DNA of 64,000 nt from Portunus trituberculatus (GCF_017591435.1 NC_059276.1:8195276-8259275), one strand, 5' to 3'. Shown: positions 35,501-48,694, counted from the stretch's first letter. Notes: generated by a model from the letters alone, not told the origin. Translations and numbers: made by a program.

Positions 35501-37715
35501 TACCCTTACCTACAATCCTCCCCCTTGTACCTCCAGCACCATAAATGTACCTTACCTCCCTCCTCCCACTCCCCCGGCCATTCAGCTCCCCACCAGCATA
35601 TGCTTTATGGATTGGGAAACATTTTATGCAAATATATATGAACCTTAAATTGCCTCGGCATGCAGATGGGTTTATTATTAGAAAAAGGGACTTATGCACG
35701 CAAACTCGCATCTATAAAGGTACATATGTAAATGACACTCTTTAAATGGGAAATCTATGGTAATATACGGATCTTTAAGTGTCTTGGTGTATAAAATGGT
35801 TATTAATATTGAAGAACTGTGTCAATGGATCCATTAAACGTAAAGTGAAAGAAATATCAAAGTGGGGAGTGTAGAACAAACGTCTTCTCATGTGCTGTAC
35901 TACTGTAAGTCTGTCGATATTACAGAAAATGGATGTGTTGATGTATAAAAGCGAAAACTACGTGTACAGAATCATAATCATGTGTCATCCTCACAGCGAT
36001 AAAAGAATTACTGCAGGGAGTAACTTTAATCGATCCTTTCAGGCAGAATAATTTAATACAGAGGCGTGCGAATTCATTAAAGGCAAAGAAATATGCAGCG
36101 TGGAATTTACAGAAAGCCTCTTACTGAAATATGAATAGTAAGAGAGTTGAATTTGATGTCATTATAATACTTCAATATAAAGACGTGCCAGTCAATACAG
36201 AGACATACAAAATTCACTCATTGAACTAACAAAAGTGCAGAGAGGAATCAATACAGTCGTGTTCAATAGTTAGTAAGAGAGTCAAAGCAAAGTTTAGCCA
36301 TTTAAAACCCATGTTTGATAAATGTGACATAAAACTTCAACGTAGAAAAAAATGAAGTCTAAAATCAATACAAATATCTCACACGGAGTTAAGGGAAGTG
36401 TCTCGTGTGCGTGAAACAAAGTGACAATTTACACAAACCCTCAGGCAAACCACAACGCCATTATTGTGTTTACTGAGCCATTCCCTGCACCATCCTTCGC
36501 TCGGTTATGGGTCACGACGCCTCAAAGTCCGCTTATAATTAACGCTTGTAGTAATTCGAGCGAGTGTTGGACGGAAAAGCTGCACTGCCAATAAAGGTGT
36601 GATGGGGCGGCGATAATTCACCTGGAAAAGGATTAATATTGCTGTTGTTTTACTTATGACTCTGTACTGGCGCGGCGCTTATTGGAATATTTGATCTTGC
36701 TCGCCTCTCTCTATTGCTTTGTTTTGGATTTAGTGTCTTGCTATTATAATATTCCACGAGAAATATGTGCTTTCTACCACGAGAATTATTTATGGCGGCG
36801 TTCTCTGGACAAAAAAATAAAAATCAGCCGTGATGTGTCTTTTGAAAATGCATGCAGTGGGGAGCATCTTACGAGGTCAAAGAAAGGAGGAAAAGAACAT
36901 TTATTTGCTATTCACATCGCAAAAAAAGCAGGAAAAAATGGATTTCTAGTATCGTGTTTTGTGAGTTTCTTTTCTATTTCTAAAGGTCAACAAGGAAAAA
37001 GGAAAAATCCCTCAGTATCAAGAGAGTTATATTTTACTACTTTGGAAGGAAAAAAGAGAAAAAATCTAAGCTCTCTGTCTCTTCTTTTTCTCTCTTTTTA
37101 CAACTTTTGCACCTCTAGATTAAAAAACGAGGGAAAAAAGGGAAGGATTCTTTAAACTTACGATCTTGTGTCTTTTTTTCAATCTCTGTAGTTACAAAAA
37201 AGAATAAAACCGGAATAACTGTAATACTTTCAGCTCGTTTTTTTTACTCATATTTTTCTTGGGACTTGAGGCGAAAACTTTTAAGCGTCCTTGGCTTGTC
37301 AGAGTCCCTCGCTTCCCGACAACAAACGTGGATATGAACAAATTTCATTGAATATATTTGGTGAAGCTTGGACTAAAAATCATATGAAAAATTACCGTAC
37401 GAGACTGCAGGGAATGCTGGGAGAAATATTGTGTTGCCGAAACGTAGCGGAACTCAAGACGTTACATTCATCTTGTGTTTGCCGCGTTGTGAAAGTGAAA
37501 TATTAACTGCTGTGTGAGTCTCTGTTTCCTCAAGTTGTGAAGTTGTGATAATTCGCCAATATTGAGCGTAAATTTGTATCTTGGACGTAGAAAGTTAGGT
37601 ATTTGTATCCTTATTATTAGTTCTTCATCATCGTTTCCATCGCCAAATTGTTCCTACTTCTTGTTCTTGCTGCTTGTTATTGCCTGCTATTCTGATATCG
37701 CTTATTGGAATTTGC
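35501..37715. other. unique interval with weak internal duplications
   Basis: Between 35890 and 36400, AGTAAGAGAGT and TACTTCAA.ATA phrases recur at about 130-160 bp spacing, suggesting an old degenerate tandem array. A 157-codon plus-strand frame (36682-37155) starts at TTG and has no internal Met, so it is not supported as a gene. Confidence 0.45.
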
Positions 37716-37718
37716 ATT

Positions 37719-37719
<1 letters not shown>

Positions 37720-37790
<71 letters not shown>
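37720..37790. repeat. compound (CT)n-(GT)n microsatellite
   Basis: About 21 CT units pass directly into about 13 GT units. Confidence 0.97.
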
Positions 37791-37794
<4 letters not shown>

Positions 37795-38042
37795 GGAATT
37801 TAGCTGTGTATGTGGGTGTGGTTACGTCCATGCCAATAACAACGTATGGATTACCTCCTCGCTTCGCTCCACATGATGGTCATAACTCCGCCAATTTGCA
37901 GATATACGAATGGGCGAAGTGACACAAATGATGCAACGTACTCTGGGCGGACAAAAACTCAGCCGAAGAGAACGGAAATGAAAAAAAGACGGAAGAAACG
38001 GAAGAACTAAAAACACGAACATGTATAAAGTAAAAGGGAACG

Positions 38043-38465
38043 AAATTGAAGAGAAAAGTGATGAGAACGGAACATGGAGAATAAAAAAAATCAAACGAAA
38101 CTGAAAAAACAATAAAAGTACAAAACTCGAACAGAAAAGTGAAAAGCAAAAATTTATAGAAAAAAAAGACAAGTGAAGGAAATCAAACAGAAAAGTGATG
38201 AGAACGGAACATAGTGAGTAAAATTGAACAAAACTGAAGCAAAAGAATGAAAAGTGCAAAACTCCAGTAAAAAAAAAAAAAAAAAAGAAAAAGCAAACAA
38301 TTATGGAAAATAAATAGCAAGTGAAGGAAATCAAACAGAAAAGTGATGATAACGGAACTTAGAGAGTAAAAACTGAACAAAACTGAAGAAAAAACAATGA
38401 AAAGTACAAAACCCCAGTAAAAACAATGAAAAAGCAAACATTTATAGAAAAAAAATGACAAGATA
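38043..38465. repeat. ~136-148-bp tandem array, three copies
   Basis: GTGATGAGAACGGAACAT begins copies at 38059, 38195 and 38343 (the last as GTGATGATAACGGAACTT). Each is followed by GAGTAAAA, CAAAACTGAAG, GAAAAGTACAAAAC, CCAGTAAAAA and AAAGCAAACATTTATAGAAA. A run of about 18 A interrupts the second copy near 38270. Confidence 0.88.
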
Positions 38466-38819
38466 CTACATGACACACCGAGACAATTCCACAAAACACA
38501 CAAACAATAAATTCGTACAACCACACTACCGCAACACACAAAAATGAAAAAAAAAAAAAAAAAACATACGTGTAAACAGAATGCAATGACTGACAAACCT
38601 GCATCGCTTAACACTCCGTAACAAAAGTACTTTCATATCTGTCACGTGATCAGCGTATAAAATAATGAAAATATATATAAAAACCTCGCAAATTTACCAA
38701 ACGAATTGAATATATTTTTGTCACTACGGAAAAAAAGAACTTAGTGAAATGGTCCAAATTTTTTCCTATTTACTATTGTTATTTTTTTTCTAGGGAGAGA
38801 GGTAGAGGGCAGTAGAAGG

Positions 38820-38894
38820 TCGTAGGGAGGGTCGTAGGGGGCGAAGAGGATAGGAGGAGAGTGCCGTAGGGAGAGAGAGAGAGAGAGAGAGAGG
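38820..38894. repeat. GTAGGGAGG-type short repeat ending in (GA)n
   Basis: GGTCGTAGGGAGGGTCGTAG-type units lead into a 24-bp GA array. Confidence 0.8.
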
Positions 38895-39141
38895 GTAGGA
38901 GGATGTGATATTAACGTGCATCAGGAATATTGGTTTTATGTGCTCTGTGATTTAAATTAATAGCGAATTTATATTTCTCGCATCAAAGGAAATATTTGGC
39001 TCACCATCTGATTGATCGAGAAATTACTGCTTTTGGGCAAGTGACAAAAAGTACACGCCTGTAATTACACATCTAAGGGGCTTTGCTATTCATGAATTTG
39101 TGTATATGTGAAGCGTTTTTAAAGAATCGAAATATCTTTAA

Positions 39142-39229
39142 CTCCTTCAGTACTGGAACGCATTTTTACCGCGAGTTTTGCGTGTGATTCGATGATTTTA
39201 CTGACATTAGAAAGGGCCTATGGAGGTCA
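39142..39229 (+). mobile_element. TTAA-flanked MITE, copy 5 (5'-terminal 88 bp only)
   Basis: After TTAA at 39138-39141 the left terminus CTCCTTCAGTACTGGAACGC and the next internal landmarks (GTGTGATTCGATGATTTTAC, AGAAAGGGCCTATGGAGGTC) are present. Homology stops at about 39229. The right half is missing, so this is a truncated copy. Confidence 0.85.
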
Positions 39230-39406
39230 CACTGAATTTCATACTTTCAAAAACTAAAGTAACACTCTTAAGAATGACTGTATCATTCAAAAAATCAATA
39301 CAGCACATTTATACAAACATTCTACAATATGAATCACAAATATAGGCAAAAGAAACAATAAAATACATAAGTAGACACAAAAATAGCAGGTTTACATACT
39401 AATAAC

Positions 39407-39411
<5 letters not shown>

Positions 39412-39457
<46 letters not shown>
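39412..39457. repeat. (CA)n microsatellite
   Basis: About 22 CA units. Confidence 0.97.
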
Positions 39458-39458
<1 letters not shown>

Positions 39459-39597
39459 AAGTACACCAAACAGCTAACATATCTAATTCCCGAGGGCGCG
39501 ATTAACAGCAATTCCACACCTGCATTTCGATTCAAGCAGGTAATCCTCAGGTGTAAATTAGCTCACTACCCTCCGCTGGGAAATGAGTGAGCGGGCA

Positions 39598-39691
39598 AGG
39601 CAAGGCAAGGTGAGGTGAGGTGAGGGTGAAGTGAGGCGAGATGAGATGATGTGGTGAGGTGAGATAAGCAGCGGAAAGCACATTCTGACGC

Positions 39692-39758
<67 letters not shown>

Positions 39759-39826
39759 TAAGTGTAGTGACTGCAAACATGTTCTAAATTAGTTTCATGA
39801 ACACCCACGTCACTCCTCACACACAC

Positions 39827-39888
<62 letters not shown>
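39598..39888. repeat. GGTGA pentanucleotide tract, (GA)n and (CA)n arrays
   Basis: Imperfect AAGGC and GGTGA units at 39598-39665, GA at 39693-39754 and CA at 39821-39888. Confidence 0.93.
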
Positions 39889-39890
<2 letters not shown>

Positions 39891-40117
39891 GATCCTGAAA
39901 ACAAAATAGGCGAGGGAGGCAAATTAGGAGGAAAAAAAGGTAGCAGAAAGGAAAAAAAAAAAAAAACACGCGAAAGAGAACCAAAGACGACCTCCTTCAG
40001 TCCCCACAAACATGGAGACATTTTCCTCCTCAGCAGCAGCAAGGGAAAAAAAAGAGACATTTCAGAAGGTCACGCCGGAAAAGAAGAGCGCATGTTTACA
40101 CACCCTTAGAAACGTAC

Positions 40118-40124
<7 letters not shown>

Positions 40125-40194
<70 letters not shown>

Positions 40195-40268
40195 GAGGCA
40201 AGAGAACAAGACAAATTAAGACGGAAGTATGAAGGAAAAGAAAAAAAAGGGGAAAGGATAAAAATAGG

Positions 40269-40354
<86 letters not shown>
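40125..40354. repeat. (CA)n and (GA)n microsatellites
   Basis: CA preceded by GCGCGC at 40121-40192, then 78 bp of A-rich sequence, then about 42 GA units at 40271-40354. Confidence 0.97.
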
Positions 40355-40356
<2 letters not shown>

Positions 40357-40616
40357 GCTTATGTTGTTATTGTCACCGCGGCGTCACGTAAACGGCTTGT
40401 CAGCCTCCACCGGATAGAAAAACAAATCATATCGTATCCGGATTTTGAGTGAAGCGAAACATCCACTCACCTGGATTTTCAAAGTATCAACTAATTGCCT
40501 TGACAAATGACAGGTGATTATTGAAATCTATATATTTTAACAACTGGGATTAAAGTCTTCAAATATTCATGCATCTATATTAACGATTTCCTACCTCGTG
40601 TTTATTGCAGTAACAG

Positions 40617-40905
40617 CACAATTACCACCCAAAAGATGAGTCGCTGCATAGAAATAGTAATTAAAACACTAAATACCTAGTTCTGAATTAATAAAGGTAG
40701 AAAAAAGTAAATACGTCTGATTAATTTCAATAGAGTTTACGTTATAGAGTTTATGGAGTTCTGTTTTCACTCACGTCACACAGTTACCAGCTGAAAGATG
40801 AGTCGCTGCATAGAAATCGTCATTAAAGCACTAAATACCTAGTTCTAAATTAATAAAGGTAGAAAAGTAATTAAGTTTGATTAATTTCAATAGAGTTTCA
40901 GTAAA
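40617..40905. repeat. 162-bp tandem duplication
   Basis: GATGAGTCGCTGCATAGAAA occurs at 40635 and 40797. Both are followed by ATTAAA.CACTAAATACC, TAATAAAGGTAGAAAA and TTGATTAATTTCAATAGAGTTT-like blocks in the same order. Both units also end near a TTTTCACTCAC block. Confidence 0.92.
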
Positions 40906-41329
40906 CGCCTCTCTGGGTTGTGGAGCCTTGTTTTCACTCACCTGTTTAATTAATCTTTACCTGGGATAAAACATTCATTAATAAGTATCGTGATTGGCTC
41001 GTCTGTTCAGTTACATTCAATAACACGTGTGAGAGGCAGACTGGAAGGAGAATCAAGAGGAGGAAGAGGAAGAGGACAAGAAATAATAGGAGGTGGGGTG
41101 GAGAAAATGATGGAGGAGAGGTAGAAGATGATGTTACGTATTGAAAATGGGACAGACCACACCTGTGACATTAACAGGTATGAATAAAAAAGTAATAATG
41201 GATAAGTCAGAAAGGGCGAGGGGACGCAGCGTATATATAAGAGGGACACGTACACTCGACCTGAGGAAAAAGAGAAGAAGATACAATCGTGTGATAAAGA
41301 CAGGAAGTGGCAAGGGGAAGATAAGAGAC

Positions 41330-41372
41330 GAGAGCGAGAGCGAGAGCGAGAGAGAAAGAGAGAGAGAGAGAT
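41330..41372. repeat. (GA)n with GC interruptions
   Basis: GAGAGC units grading to pure GA. 41440-41760 continues purine-rich with GGA clusters (41621-41663, 41720-41742). Confidence 0.92.
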
Positions 41373-41852
41373 GGGGAAAATGTCTGATATGTCTGACAGA
41401 GAATGAAGAGAGAAAAGGGTGAGCAGAAAGGGAAGAAACTGAGATTATAGAGAGAGAAGGGTGATAAAGGAGGAAACTGACATACCGAAGGGAGGGAGAA
41501 AAGTTACTGTCACCACTGAGGGGAATGGAGGGGAGAGAAGGGAGGTGACTAGGAGTTACTGGAGACACACGTAGCAAGATGACAAGGAGGAGAACTGATT
41601 GGCTGAGGAGGAAGGGAGGAGGAGTTGGTGGAGGAGGAGGTGGAGGAGGAGGAGGAGTGGGGTTATTATTATGTTATGATTGTGATGAAGAGAAAGAGGA
41701 GTAGGAGAAGGAGTAAGAGAAGGAGGAGGAGGAGGAGGAGATGGAAGGAGAATAAATACGATAGTAATAAAGAACTACTATTATTATTACTATTACAAAT
41801 GTACTGTCAAATCCCAAAATATTTCTACCTCTTCTTTTCCATCATCTTAAAT

Positions 41853-41858
<6 letters not shown>

Positions 41859-41910
<52 letters not shown>
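41859..41910. repeat. (CT)n microsatellite
   Basis: About 26 CT units. Confidence 0.97.
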
Positions 41911-41913
<3 letters not shown>

Positions 41914-42149
41914 TGTCTGTGTCTGGGTTCACTTTTCAAAGGGTTCTTGTCGTCAGATGTCTTTCCTCTCAAGCCTCAACAAAAAGACGGTCCCATTACT
42001 TAAAAATAATTAGGATGAATGAATCAAAACACGCGAGAAAGGGAAAAACACACAAATAAGCAACGGGGCATGAAGGAGGCGGAAAATCTACGTATGTCAT
42101 TACAGCGAGAAAATATGGTACGTTGTTAGAAATAGCACGTGTGGTAGAC

Positions 42150-42181
<32 letters not shown>

Positions 42182-42182
42182 C
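42150..42182. repeat. A run followed by (AT)n
   Basis: About 18 A pass into about seven AT units, one of the few AT dinucleotide arrays in the window. Confidence 0.93.
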
Positions 42183-43350
42183 CATTGTAAGAAAGTGAAA
42201 AAAATGTATGTGGCAAAGAATTTATACAGAGAAAAAGGAGAAAATGGATGAAAAAGGGTTTAAATATTGATAAGGCGGTGCAACATTAGTAAAAGGACGA
42301 GTAACATTAATAAGAAGCTGAAAAACATTACTAAATTTTTCCTTGGGTTTCATCTATATACAGTAAACATAGACATGTGACCAGGGTATGAGTAAAATCT
42401 TTTCTCTTGAACTCTGATCTAATTTTTCATGTATATTATTCTTTACTCTTTCCTGTGCGTGACGTGATCGAGTAACGAGGCGCGTGAGTTCAATAATTGG
42501 TACATCCATGTGACAAGAGCGTTACAGAGTGAGAAATGCTCCTGTCTGGTCAACATTTCAGCCTGCACTGACGTTGGGCTCTTAAAAAAACCAAGTATTC
42601 TGTGTTTTTTTTTTTTGCCCCACGGTTCCAGGTATGCAGACTGTTCGTGTTTTGGCAGTGTTAGCTATGCATGATCCGTGTCCCTGCTCCTCACCTCTGA
42701 CAGTGTTTGCATCATTCATATGTAGACAATGAAAACATAAGCGTAAATATAACCCGAAATAGCAAAATTGTAAAGAAAAAAAAGGTAATAAATATATACT
42801 TCGATTCTGAAAAAAAGCATAAAAAGTATGAAGAGTTTGAGAAGAAGAGTTTCAGATCAAAATCATGCTTATTAAAAAAAAAAGGTTGAAATTATGCTGA
42901 ATTAAAGGAGGTGGTGTAAAAGTAAACATAATAATAACAAAATAATATACAAGAAATGTGATAGAATTAATAGAAAGATGAGCTAAAATCCCTCTACTTT
43001 TTTCTTATTGATCTCCCAAACTGTCTTCAATTCTTCCAATACCACATAAACACCTGTCGTTTTCTATTAAGCATCACATTCCTTTATATTTTCCCCTCAA
43101 TCTACAAGCCAATCTTTTATATTTTTCCAACGGCACACAAACTTGTCATACTTTTCATCTTCACGTGGGCACACAATTCAATACTCGCATCCTGGGTTGG
43201 CTCTTCCATAAATCCTCATCTGTTTATACTCCCTGCGGTGGAGCTGAGGTGAGCCCAGACGTGTAGAAGGAGCCAAAACATGATAACTTTCGGCACAGCA
43301 AGAGGAGTTATTCATATTCTGGGTACGAAAAGGAGAATATTCATCACAAG
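42183..43350. other. unique interval, nothing recognised
   Basis: AT-rich; a short duplicated phrase AATCTTTTATATTTTTCC near 43110 echoes the segment before it. No gene. Confidence 0.5.
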
Positions 43351-43354
43351 GTGT

Positions 43355-43854
43355 GGTTTTGGAGACACAGCGAGGGAGAGTGAAGGTTTAAAAGGGACTG
43401 AGTTTCTGTAAGGGAATTGAAGAACTGAGGGTGGATATGAGAAATTTTGAGGAAGTTTTTAGTGTCTTGTGGTCGAGGTGGTTTTGGAGACACAGTGAGG
43501 GAGAGTGAAGGTTTAAAAGGGACTGAGTTTCTGTAAGGGAATTGAAGAACTGAGGGTGGATATGAGAAATTTTGAGGAAGCTTTTAGTGTCTTGTGGTCG
43601 AGGTGGTTTTGGAGAAGCAGTGACGGAAAGTCAAGGTTTAAAAGAGACTGAGTTTCTGTAAGGGAATTGAAGAACTGAGGGTGGTTATGAGGAATTTTGA
43701 GGAAGCTTTTAGTGTCTTGTGGTCGAGGTGGTTTTGGAGAAGCAGTGACGGAAAGTCAAGGTTTAAAAGAGACTGAGTTTCTGTAAGGGAATTGAAGAAC
43801 TGAGGGTGGTTATGAGAAATTTTGAGGAAGCTTTTAGTGTCTTTTGGTCAAATT
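43355..43854. repeat. 125-bp tandem repeat, four copies in two subtypes
   Basis: GGTTTTGGAGA starts each unit at 43355, 43480, 43605 and 43730, exactly 125 bp apart, and the array ends near 43854. Units 1-2 share CACAG.GAGGGAGAGTGAAG; units 3-4 share AGCAGTGACGGAAAGTCAAG. All share GACTGAGTTTCTGTAAGGGA and TTTTGAGGAAG.TTTTAGTGT. It is the most homogeneous long-unit array here and so probably the youngest. Confidence 0.96.
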
Positions 43855-43867
43855 TTCTCGTGTTCTC

Positions 43868-43869
<2 letters not shown>

Positions 43870-43915
<46 letters not shown>
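43870..43915. repeat. (CT)n microsatellite
   Basis: About 23 CT units directly after the 125-bp array; 43916-44220 is pyrimidine-rich. Confidence 0.97.
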
Positions 43916-43919
<4 letters not shown>

Positions 43920-44260
43920 GCTCCAGCTCTTTTCCTTCTCTTTCTCTCCCTCCAGCTTCCTGTCTCTCTTTTCTCTCATATTTTCTTCCGGAAGCTTTAT
44001 TTTTTTCATCTTGTTACTGTTTTCTTTTTTTCTTCTTGGTCTTTCAGTATTTAATTTTATCTCTCCTGTTTCTCCATCTTTTTCTTCTCGATTTCTCCTC
44101 CTCCTCCTCCGTCTTCTCCTCTTCCTTTTCCTCTTTCTTCTTCTCGTCTTCTTTCTTTTCTTCCTTGTCAGTCTTTTCTATTACGTTTTTCTTTCTGCCC
44201 TCCTCTTTGTCCAACCCTCTTCCGCCTCGCTTCCACGTCTTCAAAAAATGCAAGATTCAA

Positions 44261-44261
<1 letters not shown>

Positions 44262-44354
<93 letters not shown>
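44262..44354. repeat. (CA)n microsatellite
   Basis: About 46 perfect CA units. Confidence 0.98.
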
Positions 44355-44356
<2 letters not shown>

Positions 44357-44530
44357 CAATGGTGTTGAATATTTTAACTAACCTGATTTATTTCTGGTTT
44401 TATCTTTTTTATCAGTTGGGGAAAATTATTGTTATCTTTTATCATTTGTGCCATCTGGATAATTTCTCTGAGTGCAAATGTTCATGTTCTATTTATGGAT
44501 GTACGTGACTGTGTTCATTGTGTTCATTCA

Positions 44531-44730
<200 letters not shown>

Positions 44731-44871
44731 ATTTACTAAGTACCTGTGCTCACCTTTAATAATGAAAGCTGATATCGACATAAAAACAAAATCATACCAC
44801 AAAACCATCACAAGATTGACAATTAACACAAACCCAAACAAAAATAAGGGAAGGAAGAACCACGATGAACA

Positions 44872-44873
<2 letters not shown>

Positions 44874-44911
<38 letters not shown>
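44874..44911. repeat. (CA)n microsatellite
   Basis: About 19 CA units. Confidence 0.97.
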
Positions 44912-44916
<5 letters not shown>

Positions 44917-45179
44917 CAAACTTCACTTTACCATTCTTAATAAATCTATGGTCCAGTTTTGCCTTTCTGTCCTTTTTTTTTTTTTTTCTCTAAACAATTT
45001 TTTCTTTCTAATATCCTGAGTCGGCTGTGCGTGTGACATGAAGAAAGTACACGATAAAGAGCCCATAGAAGGAGATGACAGGCTGATGAAAGGCTATAGA
45101 GAGGAGAATATGATAAGATGTTACCACCCCACTGCCTTTTTTTTTACCTCTATTCTCCTTATTTCCCCTATTACTTTCA

Positions 45180-45323
45180 TCCTTCTCTTTTATTCACGTT
45201 TCATACATTTCCCTCTCTCTTTCTCTACATCCTTCTTGGTCTCTTACTCTTTTTATGTATTTTTTTCTATTTCTCTCTTTCTTCGTATATTTTCATTCCT
45301 GGCCTCCATTCACTTGCCATATA

Positions 45324-45410
<87 letters not shown>

Positions 45411-45720
45411 GAATATATATATTTTTTCATTTACTTAAATTTTTTTTATTATCTTCATTTATATCTTTCGTTTACGTCCTATACATCTCCCTCTCCTATC
45501 TCTAAGGGTTTCTCATCTCTCGTTTCCTTTAAATATTTCTCTATATCACTCTACATTATCTTCTTTCTATCTTACTTAGTCTATTTTGTATATTCTCATT
45601 TCTGTCCTCCATTCATTCTCCCATTTCTCTCTTCCTGATGTTCTCTTAGTGTCTCTCATCTACTTCTCTTACCTTCTCTTGACTAACCTTATTACCTCTA
45701 TCAATCTCCATTTTTACCTT
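45180..45720. repeat. ~300-bp pyrimidine-rich duplication containing a (CT)n
   Basis: CGTATATTTTCATTCCTGGC plus CTCCATTCA near 45288 matches TGTATATTCTCATTTCTGTC plus CTCCATTCA near 45588. The CATACATTTCCCTCTC phrase near 45206 matches TATACATCTCCCTCTC near 45481. A perfect (CT)n array (45329-45405) sits in the first copy. Confidence 0.6.
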
Positions 45721-46480
45721 CCATACACTTCTATACGTTGGTCTCTTTCACTCTCTTAGTCTGCCATTCCCTGCCCTACTCAATCTTTTTAAGTACCTAT
45801 TATCATACGTGCCTCCATCACCCTCCTATACATTCCCTCGCTCCCTTCTGTCCTCTTCTCTCACACGTATTGCTAACAGTAGAGTGTAGCTTTAGTAGAT
45901 ATCCTCATTATGACCCTACATGTGTCTCGATCTCTGTTCTCCTTTAGTGTTCCTATGTACTCCTCTCCCTATTTCACTAGGTAATGTCTTCCTCCGTTGT
46001 CCCTATTCAATTATAGTCGTGTTTCACTTGTATAGTATCATAAGCGGCTGTTTTACCTGCATATACTTCATATTTTATCACCATACATTACGCACATGGT
46101 TTTAACACGTCTATCATTTCCTGACATCTATGTACAGCGCCACACCTCACCTCCCCTTGATTGCTTCATTAACGTTCATCTCACAGTTTTATCTCACTTT
46201 ATACACCTGTTTTTGCATGTTCGTATTCTGGCCTTTAATCATCCCTTCCATATCTCGCTTGTTACCTTCTCTGCTGATCCTCACCCCTTGCTTATAACAC
46301 ACTTCACACCTCTACCTTTGGCTTTCATGGCTTCTAAACTCACAATTCCCGTGCATAACTGTCCCTTACCTCACCTGTTACCTCCTCTACCTGCTAATCC
46401 TCACCCTCTACTTGTCATTCCTGTCTGCTAAACTATGAACTTTACCTGTCCCTGTATTTAATTATCCTTATTACCTGAAT

Positions 46481-46640
46481 TCTTTTTAAGAGGGAAGTTT
46501 CAAAGCAGTTCTCTGTTTTCATGATCTTTTTTAACATTCCTTTAGTAACAGCTTAGTTTACATTTTTTTATCTATTATTTTTTTTTTGTATTTTTTGTTT
46601 TTTTTGCTCCTCTAAGCCAGTCTTCCTCTTCCATAAAAGC
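46481..46640 (+). mobile_element. dispersed SINE-like repeat, copy C (diverged)
   Basis: Starts with TTTTTAAGAGGGAAGTTTCA like copy A (TTTTAAGAGGGAGGATTCAA). It retains a T-rich middle followed by TTGCTCC and a short CATAAAA end. The central landmark is largely lost, so homology is tentative. Confidence 0.35.
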
Positions 46641-48620
46641 CAACACACTGCACGTCTCTAACTTTCAGCTTTCACGGCACTTACGCTCACAGAACTCACA
46701 ATTGCAGTGGTTGCCTGTGCCACACCTCAACTCTCGCCTTTCCTACCTGCTGAACCTCACCCCTCACCTGTAACTCTCTACATCTCTGCCTTTTAACGTA
46801 AATACCTGCTTTAATCCCCGTTTTCATGCTCACCTGTGCACCACCTGCCTATTAAGCACCTTGCCATAAAACTCGAAAGTGCTTCCTTGTATTTTTAGGC
46901 GCGTAAATAATGTTATTAATACGTAGTCTTGCATAACCCTCACGTGCTGCGCTTAGCATGATATATTATGTAGTGCAATTAAGTTATCTCCTCTACTGCA
47001 CTTCTTAGTAATTAGAACAGCTACAGGTGTGATAATAATCCAGGTAATCTCTTCAGGTTATCTTACATTATTTATTATTCTTCATAACAATTTTTGGTGC
47101 ATATCGTTACTACGATGCGTCTCTTAATTGAACACTGGAATTCTGTTTTTCTACCTTACAAGTTAGTCGGTTTCATTACACAAGAAGTCAGTGTGAAGAG
47201 AAGTGGCTAAATAAAATCATACATCTCATTTTTACTTTCTCAGAGGTAATTTAATATGTACGAGTGCCCGGAAAGAGAACATAAATAAAAAAAAGTGGAA
47301 CTATGTCTTTTATCCCACCAAGGTAAACGGTGTAAAAGAGAAACTAAAATACCATACATCCCGCCCTATGTGTTATGTGGAAGGTTAAATACGGATGAGC
47401 CTTAGAATGGAATATCTAGAAAGGAAATAAGCAGATAAGAGCTGAAAAAATTTTCTCGTAACATAGAAATAGATACATTTCATTACACGAGATGAGAGTG
47501 TGATTACAAAAGAAAGAAAAAGAAAATATATATTCCCATTCTACTTGTTCAGAGAAAGTTTAATAATAAAGAACCTTAGAGAGTCCGGAAAAACAGGAAA
47601 AAAACATAAAATAACTGGAAATGTGGCCTATAGTCTGTCTGTTCAAAAATGTCTTATGGATTTGACACATTTTGTAGGTAATTGATAACGTAATTGATTT
47701 GATGTGAATAATACTTGTTTTCTGTTGATCAACGCACTTATTACAAGGACAGCTCACGGTTTTCCTCAAGATCTGACAACCACGCATTCTCTGGGACACC
47801 ATTCAAACTGAGATCCAGGAGCCACTTTAGAGTAGACACACTATAGTACCATAAATATAAATAACTTCGATTACACAAAAAGATTCTAAAAAAAAAAAAC
47901 ATATCAAACAAAATAATCCCTAATTGTTCTTTGTAGCTTCGGAAATATCAATGAAACTCACAAATAATTATTAACAGGAGATTAAAATATACAATTTCCA
48001 TTTAGCGGGAAAGAAAAAAATGGAAAAAAAGAAAAGCTGTGAGACTGGATTACAAGTATGCTTTTTATACAGTAAGCGATGGAAAATTTAATGCACGAGA
48101 TAAGTGTATGTTTGAAATGTTAATGCCACTGATAAATATTGTTGGCGTAGTGTTAAGTTAATAATATTTCCGTGTGAGCGATAGTGGCAAATACATTAAA
48201 GCTTGTGGGGATGATAAATATCTTAATACTTATGAAGAGCAAACGTTTTAATATACTCACAAGTGAGAAAGAATCGACGGAAAACAAGAGAGGAAAAGAA
48301 ATGGAATATCGTATGGTTATTCGTGGAGAAAATTAGAACATCCATCATATATTTGCTACCAATGATGAATTAAAGAATAAAATAAATGGGTGACTATTTC
48401 TTTCTCTGTCTTCCATTTTCTTTCACCAGGAGGTAAAATATACTTGTGGCCACACCGTAAATACTGGTCACTCTAAATTACTGGGATTACTGGTTCTGTT
48501 TTTTTCCCTCTCCTTTTTCCTTTCTACAGGGGAAAAATACTGTCCATTACGCTTCGCCTCTTAAAGGGAGGGATATACGCCGCCTCTGTCCCTTTAAAAG
48601 CTTTCTCTGTCCCTCCCCTT
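46641..48620. other. unique interval with weak repeats, no gene
   Basis: TTTCATTACACAAGA (about 47171) and TTTCATTACACGAGA (about 47478) begin loosely similar ~300-bp stretches. Otherwise AT-rich and without recognisable features. Confidence 0.45.
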
Positions 48621-48626
48621 AAGAGT

Positions 48627-48641
48627 GGAGAGAGAGAGAGT

Positions 48642-48691
<50 letters not shown>

Positions 48692-48694
48692 CAC

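Noticed and set aside
36682..37155. 157-codon plus-strand open frame with a signal-peptide-like start
   Set aside because: It begins at TTG and contains no Met anywhere else, has no recognised domain, and the C-terminal half is Lys/Ser/Phe-biased from A- and T-rich DNA.
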